NCBI GenBank assembly: GCA_023395255.1
Contig: JAEWZN010000008.1
Coordinates: forward strand, 1 to 64,000
From: Deferribacteres bacterium
GTDB lineage: Bacteria > Chrysiogenota > Deferribacteres > Deferribacterales > Geovibrionaceae
Direction: 5' to 3'
DNA: 64,000 nucleotides
Below are positions 26,533 through 35,211 of the stretch, one piece after another. A program made the position numbers and the translations under genes. The notes below the pieces were generated by a model. That model was not told the origin of the DNA. It was given only the letters and a program-made list of their open reading frames with translations, and did not search any database. Position 1 is the stretch's first letter. The number at the start of each line of letters is the position of its first letter.

Positions 26533-27318
26533 ATGAAAGAATATAGATATTTTATACGCAGCGAGGAGCTTGAAGAAGCTCTTCTTGATATGGAACTTAC
26601 TGTTATAGAAGATGATTTCAAGAATGAGGAAGTTGTTTTCATAGTATATTCACAGGATGATCTCAGCAGTGTTTTCAATGACTTCGGTATGGAGTTCACC
26701 GTAAAGGATGTCAGTGAAACAGGCTGGGAGGATAAATGGAAGGAATTTTTACAGCCCGGCTGGCTTACAGATAATGTTTTTTATTGCTTTGACACCGAAA
26801 CATCCGCGCCGCACGGCAGGGTAGTACGTATCATTCCTGCTCTCGCCTTCGGAACCGGAACACACGCCACGACACAGGCTGCGGCAAGGCTTCTGGAAGG
26901 TGTGGCAGAAGGCAGGAGAGTCGCAGATGTGGGCTGCGGAAGTGCGATACTCGCCATAACTGCCTCAGTCTGCGGTGCGGAGAAAGTATATGCGTTTGAT
27001 ATTGATGATCTCGCCATGGGCAATGCCCGTGAAAACATTGAGCTTAACCGCTGCACAAATATCAGCGCATGGACCGGCGGCATAGAAAGCCTGAAAGAGC
27101 ATGCGGATGTGATCGTGGCAAACATAATCACAAAGGTGCTCAAAAGCATTCATGCTGATGTGGCGGCCCGAAAACCGGAGTATATAGTTTACTCAGGTAT
27201 ATTACAGGAAGAGTATGACGAATTTATGAGCAGTATAGATACTGATGGCTATGAAATTGATGCAGCTTGTGAGGTAAAGGAATGGAAAGGAGTGCGTCTT
27301 AAAAGATGCTCGGTGTAA
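26533..27318 (+). CDS. prmA: Ribosomal protein L11 methyltransferase
   Basis: A 261-aa SAM-dependent methyltransferase that trimethylates L11. The N-terminal substrate domain is followed by WEDKWKEFLQPGWL and PALAFGTGTHATTQAAARLLE, both hallmarks of PrmA. SAM motif I is VADVGCGSAILAI, and VIVANIITKVL corresponds to the usual NIL motif. The ATG at 26533 has GGAG before it; the frame is open further upstream, but that stretch overlaps the divergent gene. The end overlaps the phosphatase gene by 13 bases. Confidence 0.93.
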   Translation: MKEYRYFIRSEELEEALLDMELTVIEDDFKNEEVVFIVYSQDDLSSVFNDFGMEFTVKDVSETGWEDKWKEFLQPGWLTDNVFYCFDTETSAPHGRVVRIIPALAFGTGTHATTQAAARLLEGVAEGRRVADVGCGSAILAITASVCGAEKVYAFDIDDLAMGNARENIELNRCTNISAWTGGIESLKEHADVIVANIITKVLKSIHADVAARKPEYIVYSGILQEEYDEFMSSIDTDGYEIDAACEVKEWKGVRLKRCSV

Positions 27319-28067
27319 TAGGAGATATTCACGGCTGCGTAAGAACCCTTGACGCGCTTCTGGAAAGGCTTTTCGGTGAGTATGACATACACAGGCTTAT
27401 TTTCCTCGGCGACATAGTTGACAGGGGCAGATACTCAAAAGAGGTCTGCGATCTTATCATCGACCTGAAAAAACATTATGATGTCACTCTCCTTCTGGGC
27501 AACCACGAGGATGTTATGCTGGATTACTTCCGCTCCTCACTGCGTTACGGCCCTAAGCAGTTTATGAAGCTGGGCGGGGATAAAACCATAAGCTCCTTCA
27601 CGGGCGGAAGGTTTGACAAGGAGCTGGCGCAGGGGAAGGACGTTTCCCTTGCCGCATACAGATATTTTGAGCCTTACATGGACTTTTTCAGTTCCGCACA
27701 GATATGCGACAGCATGGATTACGGCTTCTTTAAGCTCCACTTCTCCCACGCAGGAATAGGCGACGGCTCCGGCAACGGGGATGACGAGTCATTCAGCCCG
27801 CAGTTCCGGTTCGCATGGTCAAGGAACACCGACAGGCGCAAAACCACATACTTCGGCTACTCCATGGTGCACGGGCACACTCCCGTGGTTAAGATAGACC
27901 CGCAGATTAACCCGAATAAGCCTTATGTGAACCGCAACAAAAAAGGGGAGATCTGTTCCGTTAACCTTGATACCGGCTGTGTGTACGGTTATTTTCTCAG
28001 TTCAATGATTATAGACGACAACGGGGATTTTGAGTTTGAATCCATGAAGTATAAGGATAAAGGCTGA
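27306..28067 (+). CDS. PPP-family metallophosphoesterase
   Basis: A 253-aa serine/threonine phosphatase-type or ApaH-like metallophosphoesterase. The three metal motifs GDIHG (residues 6-10), GDIVDRG and GNHED are present, and HGHTPV completes the site. Substrates in this family include phosphoproteins and diadenosine tetraphosphate; the sequence does not decide. It is cytoplasmic. It overlaps prmA by 13 bases and rsmE by one, inside an operon of RNA and ribosome modification genes (prmA, this gene, rsmE, tadA). Confidence 0.9.
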   Translation: MLGVIGDIHGCVRTLDALLERLFGEYDIHRLIFLGDIVDRGRYSKEVCDLIIDLKKHYDVTLLLGNHEDVMLDYFRSSLRYGPKQFMKLGGDKTISSFTGGRFDKELAQGKDVSLAAYRYFEPYMDFFSSAQICDSMDYGFFKLHFSHAGIGDGSGNGDDESFSPQFRFAWSRNTDRRKTTYFGYSMVHGHTPVVKIDPQINPNKPYVNRNKKGEICSVNLDTGCVYGYFLSSMIIDDNGDFEFESMKYKDKG

Positions 28068-28750
28068 TGAAAAGGATCTGGCTTGATGACGTTTCAGGCT
28101 CATCCTGCGAACTGCGGAACGATGCGCACCATTATATAAAAACCGTTCTGAGAAGCAGGGAAGGGGATGAGTTCGGCATCCTCACTCCGGAAAGGCTCTG
28201 CACTGCCAGAGTTGCGCAGATAACCAATAAATTCACCCTGCTGGACATCCTCACGGAGCGCCCTGTGGTCAGGCCGGATTACAGGCTTTCTGTTTATCAG
28301 TGCGTACTCAAGCGGGAATATATGGATTTTGCCGTTGAGAAATACGCAGAACTTGGCGTTACGGAGATTATACCCGTAATCAGCGCCCGCAGCATGAAGG
28401 ATGTGAAAGATAAATCCTTCGGCAGGTATCACGACATAGCGGTTAAGGCGGTTCTCCAGAGCGAAAACGAGCATGTGCCTGTGATTCAGCTTCCTGTTCA
28501 TCTAGAGGATATTTCGGCTGACAATGCGGAAAAGCTACTGTTTTATGAGCGCAAAGAGGGCAAGGAACCGTTGAAAGTGCAGTCCCGCGATGTCGCCATG
28601 ATAATAGGCTGTGAAGGCGGCTTTGAAGATGAAGAGGTCGAAAAACTGAAAACAAAGGGTTTCCGTGTTGTCTCGCCGTTTACTCCGGTGCTCAAGGCGG
28701 AAACGGCAGCGGTTGTCTTCACAGGGTTAGTCAGGATGGAGCTTGAATGA
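28067..28750 (+). CDS. rsmE: 16S rRNA m3U1498 methyltransferase
   Basis: A 227-aa SPOUT-class methyltransferase that methylates U1498 of 16S rRNA. The N-terminal PUA-like part (residues 1-70) leads to the trefoil-knot domain with EKYAELGVTEIIPVISARS, KAVLQSENEHVPVIQLP, IIGCEGGFEDEEVE and the C-terminal LKAETAAVVFTGLV. These are typical of RsmE, although the usual R(A/V)xxAxxQ motif is AVLQSEN. The start overlaps the phosphatase stop and the end overlaps tadA by four bases. Confidence 0.93.
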   Translation: MKRIWLDDVSGSSCELRNDAHHYIKTVLRSREGDEFGILTPERLCTARVAQITNKFTLLDILTERPVVRPDYRLSVYQCVLKREYMDFAVEKYAELGVTEIIPVISARSMKDVKDKSFGRYHDIAVKAVLQSENEHVPVIQLPVHLEDISADNAEKLLFYERKEGKEPLKVQSRDVAMIIGCEGGFEDEEVEKLKTKGFRVVSPFTPVLKAETAAVVFTGLVRMELE

Positions 28751-29226
28751 CGGAGTTTCAGTTTACTGATGACGACATAAGGTTCATGCGGCTTGCCATG
28801 GAACAGGCTGAGGAAGCCCGCGCGGAAGGAGAGGTTCCCATCGGCGCAGTGGTGGTTAAAGACGGTGAGGTAATAGGCAGGGGCAGAAACGCCAAGTCCG
28901 TTGCCAAGACAGCCACAAGCCATGCGGAGATAATCGCCATAGAGGATGCGTCAAGAAATACGGGCGACTGGCGGCTGGATGAATGCAGCCTGTACGTAAC
29001 CGTTGAACCTTGCCTCATGTGCGCGGGGACAATCATCCACTCCCGCATACGCAATGTTGTTTTCGGCGTACCGGAACCCAAATTCGGCGGAGTGATCAGC
29101 CTCGCAAGTACCTTTGATATTCAGGGGCTTAACCACAGGGTAAGTTATAAACACGGGCTGTTTCAGGATGAGATACGGGAAATGCTGAAAAGCTTTTTCA
29201 GGGAACTCAGAAGCAGACAGCAGTAG
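28747..29226 (+). CDS. tadA: tRNA(adenine34) deaminase
   Basis: A 159-aa zinc deaminase that converts A34 to inosine in tRNA-Arg(ACG). The active site is complete: HAE (His59, Glu61) and PCLMCAG (Cys89, Cys92). The substrate-shaping segment FGVPEPKFGGVISLAS is characteristic of TadA. The start ATG overlaps the rsmE stop. It is the last gene of this plus-strand run and is convergent with the DMT exporter. Confidence 0.95.
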   Translation: MTEFQFTDDDIRFMRLAMEQAEEARAEGEVPIGAVVVKDGEVIGRGRNAKSVAKTATSHAEIIAIEDASRNTGDWRLDECSLYVTVEPCLMCAGTIIHSRIRNVVFGVPEPKFGGVISLASTFDIQGLNHRVSYKHGLFQDEIREMLKSFFRELRSRQQ

Positions 29227-29228
29227 TT

Positions 29229-30116
29229 TCAGACCTGAGTTACCGCCTTTCTTTTTATAAACAAACTGCCCCACATCGGCAGAATAATCCCCAGCATTAT
29301 CATAATCATACCTATTATCTGCATGGCGGCTGTCTTCTCTCCGAGGAAAATATGCGCGAGAACCACAGTGAGTGCCGGTTCTATGGACGAGGCTATGGAG
29401 GTCATGGACGAGCCTATCTCTTTTAATGCCTTATATAAAAATATGGTTGCCAGAAACGAAGGGATTATTCCCAGCATAAGCGCAAGGCTGAGTTTGTAGG
29501 GTGTAAGGCTGAATGAACCCTCCGGAAGACCGAATGAGAGGATGACGGATGCTGTTGCCATCAGGTAAAAGCTCAGGGCAAAAGGGTCTGTTTTTTCCAG
29601 AATATTATGTGTGATCAGCATGTATGAGGAAAATGTCAGCATAGCCATCATAGCCAGAAGAAGCCCGGTGAGGCTCATATTTGAGCTGAAAGCTTCAAAC
29701 AGTATCAGTGCCGAGCCTGCAAAGGCCACGGCAGCCGCTATGAGATGCAGTCGGTTGAGGGATTTTTTCAGCACCAGCCATGATATAAGCACCACAGCAG
29801 TGGGGTAGAAATAAAGCACAAGCTCAGCCGTAACAACAGGTATATATTTGATGGACAAGATAAAGAAGAAGCTCTGCGGAAGGAACATGGTTCCGCCTAT
29901 GAGGACTACTTTAACCAGTGTCCGCCGCTCAATGATGAAAGCGTTTTTTCTTCCGGTGGAAATGAGGAAAACCGCTGTGGTAAGCGCGCCGAAAGCAAAG
30001 CGGTAAAAGAGCATCTGCGCGGAGGACATGCCCGAATCGAAGCCGAATTTGGCTATGATAACAAGCGTGGAGAAGCACAGAGCCGATAACAGGGAATAAA
30101 CAATGCCTCTAAGCAC
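29229..30116 (-). CDS. EamA/DMT-family transporter
   Basis: A 295-aa permease with ten hydrophobic segments in two EamA repeats (about residues 5-140 and 148-285), as in drug/metabolite exporters. Typical stretches are LLSALCFSTLVIIAKFGF at the start and ALKEIGSSMTSIASSIEPALTVVLAHIFLGEK in repeat two. Substrate unknown. The start is a GTG at 30116 without a strong ribosome site. A promoter candidate lies at 30208-30236. Confidence 0.9.
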   Translation of the reverse strand: MLRGIVYSLLSALCFSTLVIIAKFGFDSGMSSAQMLFYRFAFGALTTAVFLISTGRKNAFIIERRTLVKVVLIGGTMFLPQSFFFILSIKYIPVVTAELVLYFYPTAVVLISWLVLKKSLNRLHLIAAAVAFAGSALILFEAFSSNMSLTGLLLAMMAMLTFSSYMLITHNILEKTDPFALSFYLMATASVILSFGLPEGSFSLTPYKLSLALMLGIIPSFLATIFLYKALKEIGSSMTSIASSIEPALTVVLAHIFLGEKTAAMQIIGMIMIMLGIILPMWGSLFIKRKAVTQV

Positions 30117-30207
30117 GGGAGTTCCCGCTTGCTGAATGTAATACTGACCGTTTCAAAATAATCCTTCTTGATATGTGAAAATATGTTCCGCATTTGCGGA
30201 GTAGAAT

Positions 30208-30236
30208 CAATTAGTATATTTGCAAGTCTTTGTCAA
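30208..30236 (-). promoter_or_regulatory. Promoter candidate for the DMT transporter
   Basis: On the minus strand TTGACA (30231-30236) and TAATTG (30208-30213) are 17 bases apart. A small perfect hairpin (TCCGCA/TGCGGA, 30187-30200) lies in the resulting 5' leader. Confidence 0.4.
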
Positions 30237-30249
30237 CGGGGAAGAAGGG

Positions 30250-32196
30250 CTACATAAAGAAGTATGGATCGCGGTCAACCTTCATTATTACCGCTGTTTT
30301 GCCGAGTTTATTGAATGCTGACACGGCGGTATGGATTGCCCGCTTGAGCAGGGCGGTGTCGCTGCTTTTCATAAGGATGGAATACCTGTACTTATTGCGT
30401 ATTTTATAAACCGGAGCCTGCGTTGGCTTTTTGATGTCTATCCCCGCCGGGAGCGAGTTCAGAGCCTGTTTCACGTTGTGGGCGGCATCATAGACCGTTT
30501 CCTCTCTGGAGTGGCTGAAAATAAGCCTGCAAAGCTTGCCCGCAGGGGGGTAGCCGAAGGGCTCACGGCGCATAATTTCAGAGCCGTAAAAATCGTCCGG
30601 TCTGTTTATTGCCATGTCAAATATATCCATCTCCGGCGAATAGGTCTGGATAATTACCTTGCCGGGCTTTTCGCATCTTCCCGAACGGCCGGAAAGCTGC
30701 ACCAGAAGCTGAAACGCACGCTCATGCGCCCTGAAATCGGGGAGGGAAAACATATTGTCCAGATTAAGCACGGCGGATAAGGTTACATCGGGGAAATGGA
30801 GCCCCTTGGCCACAAGCTGTGTGCCCACAAGCACCTTGAATTTGCCGTCACGGAAATCGTCCAGCATTTTGCTGAGCTTCCCCTGAGATGTAACACTGTC
30901 CGTGTCAAGCTTGAGAACAGGGATTCCCAGAAGCTGTTCCAGAACCTCTGCCACACGCTCTGTTCCCGCGCCGTAGTCTCTGGTCTGTGTACTGCCGCAA
31001 TGGGTGCAGTGAGGCACTTTGTATTCCGATGCGCAGTAGTGGCATTTGGTTACGTTTCTTGATTTGTACCATGTGAGTGCAACGGAGCAGTTGGGGCAGT
31101 GGACAGTTTTGCCGCATTTTTCGCAGTAAAGTGTATGGGAATAGCCCTTGCGGTTTATGAGCAGTATCGCCTGTTCTCCACGCTGAACAGTGGCGGAAAG
31201 CTCGTCATAGAGCCTTTCTGATATTATGTGGTCTATTGGGTCGCAGGCTTTCATATCAACTATCTGCATCAGCGGCATACAGGCGGCATGGCGTGTTGTG
31301 AGTCTGTGGAGCTTATACTTGCCTGTTTTTGCATTATACATGCTCTCAAGAGAAGGAGTTGCGCTGCCGAGAATAACAGTTGCGCCCAGGATGCTTCCGT
31401 AAAGCACTGCCATATCCCGAAGCTGATAGGCCGGTGCTTCCTCCTGCTTGTAGCTCTGCTCATGCTCCTCATCCACGATGATCAGCCCTATATTCTCCGC
31501 GGGGACAAACAGGGCGCTTCTTGCGCCTATGAGTACAGGCGCCTCGCCCTTTGCGAAGCTCCAGAATGCTTCCCTGCGTTTTTTCGGCGTGTGTCTGCTG
31601 TGATATGAGGGAACCTCAAAACCGAGTCTTCTTGATATGCGCTCCACCATCTGCGGAGTCAGTGAGATTTCAGGAACAAGATAAAGCACCTTTTGTCCGG
31701 CGGCTATGGCATCCTTTGCGAGCTCAATATATATCTCGGTTTTTCCGCTCCCTGTGACACCGTGGATGAGATGAACCGAGAACTTCCCTCTGTCGGCGGA
31801 TATGCTTTCATAAATATTCTGCTGATCGGGGTTGAGTTTAAGGTCTTCTGCGGTGTTCAGTTTTTTGACGGGAACGGGGCAGGGCTCTGACTCCACAACT
31901 GTTTTCGATATTGTGCCTGCCAGAGTGAGGCCGGGCGGATTCACGTAGTAGTCCGCCATGGCATCTATCAGTCTGAGAAAATGGTCGGTAAAAACGGATG
32001 ATTCTTCAAAGGTTTCAGCTACTTCACGATATTTTACACCTTCTCTGAGTTCCTTCGCCTCACCCAGAACAATTCCGGGTAGCACTCTGGAGGCCAGAGG
32101 AACTCTGACCCTTTGTCCCCGTATGAGCGGCGTATGGGATATGTAAGTATAAACGCCGCCTGCGGGAACCGGCAGAAGAATATCGTAATATGTCAA
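30250..32196 (-). CDS. priA: Primosomal replication protein N', helicase
   Basis: A helicase of about 648 aa that reloads the replisome at stalled forks. Walker A is HGVTGSGKTE, Walker B is IIVDEEHE, and helicase motifs such as LLINRKGYS, LVGTQLVAKGLHFPDV and LSGRSGRCEKPG follow. The eight zinc cysteines are all present (CEKCGKTVHCPNC and CHYCASEYKVPHCTHC). GGAGG lies one base before a TTG at 32205 but ten bases before the TTG at 32196, so the latter is the likelier start (M-T-Y-Y-D-I-L-L). The gene overlaps or touches the end of the acyl-CoA ligase gene. Confidence 0.95.
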   Translation of the reverse strand: MTYYDILLPVPAGGVYTYISHTPLIRGQRVRVPLASRVLPGIVLGEAKELREGVKYREVAETFEESSVFTDHFLRLIDAMADYYVNPPGLTLAGTISKTVVESEPCPVPVKKLNTAEDLKLNPDQQNIYESISADRGKFSVHLIHGVTGSGKTEIYIELAKDAIAAGQKVLYLVPEISLTPQMVERISRRLGFEVPSYHSRHTPKKRREAFWSFAKGEAPVLIGARSALFVPAENIGLIIVDEEHEQSYKQEEAPAYQLRDMAVLYGSILGATVILGSATPSLESMYNAKTGKYKLHRLTTRHAACMPLMQIVDMKACDPIDHIISERLYDELSATVQRGEQAILLINRKGYSHTLYCEKCGKTVHCPNCSVALTWYKSRNVTKCHYCASEYKVPHCTHCGSTQTRDYGAGTERVAEVLEQLLGIPVLKLDTDSVTSQGKLSKMLDDFRDGKFKVLVGTQLVAKGLHFPDVTLSAVLNLDNMFSLPDFRAHERAFQLLVQLSGRSGRCEKPGKVIIQTYSPEMDIFDMAINRPDDFYGSEIMRREPFGYPPAGKLCRLIFSHSREETVYDAAHNVKQALNSLPAGIDIKKPTQAPVYKIRNKYRYSILMKSSDTALLKRAIHTAVSAFNKLGKTAVIMKVDRDPYFFM

Positions 32197-32201
32197 AGCT
32201 T

Positions 32202-33767
32202 TCAATCCTCCGGGTGATGCCCCATGTGGAAGTGGCCGGAAAGAACCTCTCTCTTAAGCTCACGCTTGAGAACCTTGCCGGTGGCAGTCAGAGGGAGATC
32301 CTGCCTTATGTAGATATGACGGGGTATTTTATAGTTTGCGAGTTTTTCGCGGAGATATTTTTTAATATCTTTAATATCCAGATTAGCGCCTTCCTTCGGT
32401 TTGATGTAGGCATCAGGTACCTCGCCGCTGGCCTCATCAGGCAGACCTATAACGGCAGCCGCTTCCACGCCTTCGTATTTGTGAAGAACTTCCTCAATCT
32501 CTCTGGGGTAAACGTTCATGCCTTTGACGAGGATAAGATCCTTTTTGCGGTCAACAATATAGATAAACCCTTCCTTGTCAACTTTAGCAAGATCCCCGGT
32601 GAAGAGCCATCCGTTGCGGATAGTGGTTTCTGTGAGGCCGGGCATATTCCAGTAGCCCTTCATTACGTTGGGGCCTTTTACAATGAGCTCGCCCACTGTG
32701 CCGACCGGAACTTCCATCTCGCTTTCGTCCACCACCTTCACCTGTACGCCGTCAAGGGCGGGGCCGACTGAAAGGGGTTTCTGTTTATTAAGCAGGTTAA
32801 CGGAAACAACGGGCGATGCCTCTGAAAGGCCGTAGCCTTCAACAATTGTTTTGCCGAACTTGTTTTTGAACTGCTTGAGTGTTTCTTCCGGCAGAGGTGC
32901 GCCGCCGCTTACGTGGAGCCTTATGGGATATATAAACTTAATGAACCATGCGGGCATTTTTGACTTAAGCAGAGCGGTATAAACCTGCGGAACGCCGAGG
33001 AAGAAGGTGGGGCGTTTGAAAACGAGTATATTCTTGAAGCTTTTCTTTTTAAGGTCGTTGACTCCTTCCAGAATGATGACGGAGGAACCGCTGAATGTAG
33101 GCAGTATAAGACACGTCATCATAGCATATGAATGGAAGGAGGGGAGGAAAAGCAGAAACTTCTCTTTCGAGCGCACATCAAATCTGGAAGCGCATGCCGC
33201 AGCGTTCGCTATAAGGTTTCTGTGGGTGAGCTCAGCCCCCTTTGGGTGGCCTGTTGTGCCGGAGGAGTAAATGAGAAGGGCAGAGTCCATCTCCGTAACA
33301 TCTGGCTTAACATCCTTATCCGAAAGGTTTTCTGAAATAACATATAGGTTTTCCGAACGGAACGCAGTCTGCTGGTATGCCATAACTGCGTTGAGGTTTT
33401 TAACCTCTTTTTCTATCTTGTTTGCAACTTCGTGAAATTCAGGTGATGTGACAAATATTTTTGCGCCGCTGTCCTTGAGGATGTAGGCAACTTCGTCTCT
33501 CTTGAGGAATGTGTTAACGGGAACAACCATGGCTCCGCATTTGAATGCGGCAAACAGAGTGAAGACAAACTCAGGGGAGTTCTCAAGCATTATAGCTACT
33601 CTGTCCCCTTTTTCTATCCCTTTAAGCTGTAAGGCGGAGGCAATCTTGTTTGTAAGCCTGTTTGCTTCGCCGTAGGTTATTTTTGCTTCCTGAAAATGAA
33701 TATAAACTTTTTTCGGCTGGATTTTTGCCCTGTCAATAAGCATCTGGGCAAGATTGTTAAAATTCAT
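32202..33767 (-). CDS. Long-chain acyl-CoA ligase (AMP-forming)
   Basis: A 521-aa ANL-superfamily adenylating enzyme that activates a carboxylic acid to its CoA thioester. The AMP-binding P-loop is YSSGTTGHPKGAELTH. Other core motifs are GYGLSEASPVVSV, GELIVKGPNVMKGYW, GWLFTGDLAKVDKEGFIYIVDRKKDLILVKGMNVYPREIE and the catalytic lysine region PLTATGKVLKRELK. It most resembles long-chain fatty-acid CoA ligases. GGGGGGA lies before the ATG. It overlaps maf by 11 bases. Confidence 0.92.
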   Translation of the reverse strand: MNFNNLAQMLIDRAKIQPKKVYIHFQEAKITYGEANRLTNKIASALQLKGIEKGDRVAIMLENSPEFVFTLFAAFKCGAMVVPVNTFLKRDEVAYILKDSGAKIFVTSPEFHEVANKIEKEVKNLNAVMAYQQTAFRSENLYVISENLSDKDVKPDVTEMDSALLIYSSGTTGHPKGAELTHRNLIANAAACASRFDVRSKEKFLLFLPSFHSYAMMTCLILPTFSGSSVIILEGVNDLKKKSFKNILVFKRPTFFLGVPQVYTALLKSKMPAWFIKFIYPIRLHVSGGAPLPEETLKQFKNKFGKTIVEGYGLSEASPVVSVNLLNKQKPLSVGPALDGVQVKVVDESEMEVPVGTVGELIVKGPNVMKGYWNMPGLTETTIRNGWLFTGDLAKVDKEGFIYIVDRKKDLILVKGMNVYPREIEEVLHKYEGVEAAAVIGLPDEASGEVPDAYIKPKEGANLDIKDIKKYLREKLANYKIPRHIYIRQDLPLTATGKVLKRELKREVLSGHFHMGHHPED

Positions 33768-34350
33768 GCAGTCCCCCCGGTTTTATGCCTGATTTAATTA
33801 AATGCTGAAAGAGTCTGCTTACGGGCAGACCGACAACGTTGTCATAGTCCCCGTCTATTTTTTCAGTCATGAGGCAGCCCTTTCCCTGAATCGCGTATGA
33901 GCCTGCCTTGTCAAAAGGTTCCTCTGTTTCTATATACCAGTTGATGAACTCATCACCGTATTTGCGGAAGTAAACGTCTGTTGTTTCAAAAAATCTTTCG
34001 CACAGGCTTTCGCGTTTGTTCACGAGGGCAACGCCTGTGATAACCTGATGCTTCCTGCCGCTGAGTGCGCGGAGAGTGTTTCTTGCATCGTCAGCGTCTT
34101 TCGGTTTGCCGTATATCACGCCGTCCAGCACAACTATTGTGTCAGCGCCTATGATGTAGGCTTCGTCATAGATATTTGCCACGTTGTAGGCTTTCATAGC
34201 GGCAAGGCGCATTGCCTGATGACCGAAGTCGGGGTCATCCGTGAAGTCTTCTTTGATGTCTGACGTTACATACTGAAAATTAAAGCCTATGCGGGTCATA
34301 AGCTCTCTTCGCCTTGGTGAGCCGCTGGCAAGTATTATTTTCTGAATCAT
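33757..34350 (-). CDS. maf: Maf-family nucleoside triphosphate pyrophosphatase
   Basis: A 197-aa house-cleaning NTPase that hydrolyses dTTP/UTP or modified nucleotides. It starts MIQKIILASGSPRRRELM, the standard motif, and has GADTIVVLDG, GKPKDADDARNTLRALSGRKHQVITGV and YAIQGKGCLMTEKIDGDYDNVVGLP. The ATG at 34350 is chosen because the family motif begins there and GGAGC precedes it; the open frame runs 26 codons further without support. Confidence 0.93.
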   Translation of the reverse strand: MIQKIILASGSPRRRELMTRIGFNFQYVTSDIKEDFTDDPDFGHQAMRLAAMKAYNVANIYDEAYIIGADTIVVLDGVIYGKPKDADDARNTLRALSGRKHQVITGVALVNKRESLCERFFETTDVYFRKYGDEFINWYIETEEPFDKAGSYAIQGKGCLMTEKIDGDYDNVVGLPVSRLFQHLIKSGIKPGGLHEF

Positions 34351-34898
34351 ATTTTTCTGCTCCGTTCCTGCGATTTTTTCAGGTATCCGTCTATCATAAG
34401 CGCCGCGTAACCTGTGAAAACTCCGCATGCAACGGAGATAGCGGCGAAATAGGGGAGAAGCCCGTAAATCGCGGGGCTCTGAATGTAGAATGTATTAGCC
34501 ATAAAGAACTGAACGGCGATATGCACCAGCCCGCCCAGCGCTCCCATACTGACCGAAGTTATGAATCTACCGCATAATTTAAAATATGTCAGCATGAAAA
34601 ATGTTGACGCTAAAGTTGCTGGTAATCCTATGGAAATCTTGACAATAAAGTTGCCTGTTACCAGCGGAACTATGATTGCTTTGAGAAATGCTACGGCAAA
34701 AGCAGCCTTGAAATCAAGCATGGTTATGGCCAGCATAATCCCTATATTGGCAAGACCCAGTCTGAGCCCCGGCAGGGGAAGACCGATGAAGTTTTCCGCT
34801 ATGCCGAAAACAATGGACAAAGCGGTGAACACCCCTATAAGGGCTGTTCTATCTTGATATGGCGTCAAGTCCGGTATTATCGTTTTCGCATCTAACAT
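34347..34898 (-). CDS. Gx transporter family membrane protein
   Basis: A protein of about 183 aa with five hydrophobic segments, of the Hpre_diP_synt_I/Gx-transporter family (ECF S-component-like; often found with rnf genes and named RnfX-like). Typical is the segment GLPLPGLRLGLANIGIMLAI. It sits between NusG-domain-II and maf and overlaps both. The start is uncertain: ATG 34898 lies within the preceding gene with a weak ribosome site, while the frame is open to 34967. A role in flavin or isoprenoid precursor uptake is speculative. Confidence 0.8.
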   Translation of the reverse strand: MLDAKTIIPDLTPYQDRTALIGVFTALSIVFGIAENFIGLPLPGLRLGLANIGIMLAITMLDFKAAFAVAFLKAIIVPLVTGNFIVKISIGLPATLASTFFMLTYFKLCGRFITSVSMGALGGLVHIAVQFFMANTFYIQSPAIYGLLPYFAAISVACGVFTGYAALMIDGYLKKSQERSRKI

Positions 34899-35211
34899 AA
34901 ACAGCAACCTTGTTGGGAATACATACGGCAGCCTCTCCGCAGGAGGAAACCCAGCCTGTGAGCACACATATCTGGTTAGGGCAGTCCGATTCCTTTATTC
35001 TCGCTTTTCCGTCTTTGATTTCCACAACCATCTCATGCCCAGTTTCCTCCTTGAGGTCATAAAGCTGATCGCGGAAGGAGAGCTCCTTTTCACCTTTTGC
35101 AGTAATCAGAATCAGCGCTGGAACTCCGGACGGGACAAACAGATTTTTTATGAAAAATACAGAGCAGAACAATAAGGCAATTACAACTATATCCGCAGCT
35201 TTAATTTTCAA
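34849..35211 (-). CDS. NusG domain II-containing membrane-anchored protein
   Basis: A 120-aa protein with one N-terminal membrane helix (DIVVIALLFCSVFFIKNLFV) and a NusG-domain-II-like beta domain outside. CPNQICVLTGWVSSCGEAAVCIPNK is the signature of this group, which usually sits next to ApbE and Gx-transporter genes. The cysteines could form disulfides. The start is a TTG at 35211 overlapping apbE by 11 bases. Function unproven. Confidence 0.85.
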   Translation of the reverse strand: MKIKAADIVVIALLFCSVFFIKNLFVPSGVPALILITAKGEKELSFRDQLYDLKEETGHEMVVEIKDGKARIKESDCPNQICVLTGWVSSCGEAAVCIPNKVAVYVRCENDNTGLDAISR